This document shows, one piece after another, positions 63,673-64,000 of a stretch of DNA of 64,000 bases. How positions within the stretch are numbered: position 1 is the stretch's first letter; the number at the start of each line of letters is the position of its first letter. Position numbers and translations under genes: made by a program. The notes under the pieces were generated by a model. The model ran no database searches. It was not told the DNA's origin and saw only the letters and a program-made list of their open reading frames with translations. The stretch is from Thaumatotibia leucotreta (lineage: Eukaryota; Arthropoda; Insecta; Lepidoptera; Tortricidae): positions 54,451 to 118,450 of the forward strand of contig JALPQI010001812.1 of assembly GCA_025490895.1 (NCBI GenBank), read 5' to 3'.

Positions 63673-64000
63673 ATGGATAATAATCAAGAGGGCTCTGCAG
63701 AGGCACAACCTGGACCAAGTGGAGTGCCACGTAAACGGCCTAGAAGCAGTAGTACATCCAGCAGTTCGAGTAGTAGCAGTTCATCAAGCTCCTCGAGCAG
63801 TCAAAAGCGGTCGCGCCGCCGCCGACACAAGAAAAGTAAGCGTTCTCGACGCTCGACGCGCTTAATGGACAAACTGTTTAAGGAAATGGATGAGCTACGC
63901 AAACAAATTACGGTTAGTAATGATCATACTACTCCCCATGACAATAATTGTGATAATACAGTTTGCCATGATATTTCACATGAAAATCATGGTATCCCAG
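63673..64000 (+). CDS. N-terminus of a Ser/Arg-rich protein, possible retroelement gag-like ORF (partial)
   Basis: 109 codons remain open to the window edge from an ATG in AAATGG context. The N-terminus has an acidic/Gly-Pro start (QPGPSGVPRKRPRSSS), a run of about 20 serines, then a basic stretch (KRSRRRRHKKSKRSRRSTR) and a short probable coiled coil (LMDKLFKEMDELRKQI). Similar starts are common in ORF1/gag of lepidopteran DIRS-type or other retroelements, which I infer from general resemblance only. A nuclear SR-type host protein is the alternative; the basic block would be a nuclear localisation signal in either case. Confidence 0.6.
   Translation, partial: MDNNQEGSAEAQPGPSGVPRKRPRSSSTSSSSSSSSSSSSSSSQKRSRRRRHKKSKRSRRSTRLMDKLFKEMDELRKQITVSNDHTTPHDNNCDNTVCHDISHENHGIP

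Overview
This window is animal nuclear DNA, almost certainly from a lepidopteran (moth or butterfly). It is AT-rich, has no operon-like gene packing, and no intact conventional host gene could be recognised. The taxon is inferred from the combination of mobile elements: a Dong-like R4-clade retrotransposon in TAA repeats, RTE and jockey-like LINEs with 3' ends typical of Lepidoptera, a tRNA-derived SINE with a lepidopteran-type body, a DD37D mariner, Helitron helicase remnants and very many short palindromic MITEs. It reads as repeat-rich intergenic or intronic sequence.

Layout. 1-11.6 kb: MITEs and SINE pieces around one apparently intact DD37D mariner-like element (2186-3495), which sits inside an older palindromic MITE. 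11.6-17.9 kb: a retrotransposon cluster. It has a tRNA-like sequence, a 5'-truncated R4-type 3' end, an apparently full-length R4/Dong-like element (12023-16592; ORF 12239-16501) bounded by TAA repeats, and an opposite-strand 5'-truncated LINE (16614-17895). 18-49 kb: no recognised genes, dozens of dispersed inverted-repeat elements (several nested), and SINE copies whose 3' tails match the end of the RTE ORF. 49.7-55.9 kb: a threefold nested set of TIR elements, a perfect 286-bp-arm palindrome, a Helitron helicase remnant split by an RTE element with a 6-bp target duplication, and a 120-bp minisatellite. 56.5-57.2 kb: an unusual quasi-periodic ~15-bp motif array around a GC-rich hairpin core. 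58.4-63 kb: LINE 3' ends and a non-autonomous hAT element with a perfect 8-bp target duplication. 63.67 kb to the end: the start of an ORF with an Ser/Arg-rich N-terminus, possibly a retroelement gag-like ORF.

How the parts relate. The autonomous families encode proteins that can explain some passive repeats: the RTE 3' end is shared by the SINE family, TA-flanked TIR elements fit Tc1/mariner-type mobilisation, and TTA-flanked palindromes fit PIF/Harbinger-type mobilisation. Only the mariner transposase and the R4 polyprotein look uninterrupted; the other element ORFs are truncated or frameshifted. All calls were made by eye from sequence and translated frames; no database search was run. Family names are from recognised motifs, and boundaries of degenerate repeats are approximate to about 10 bases.
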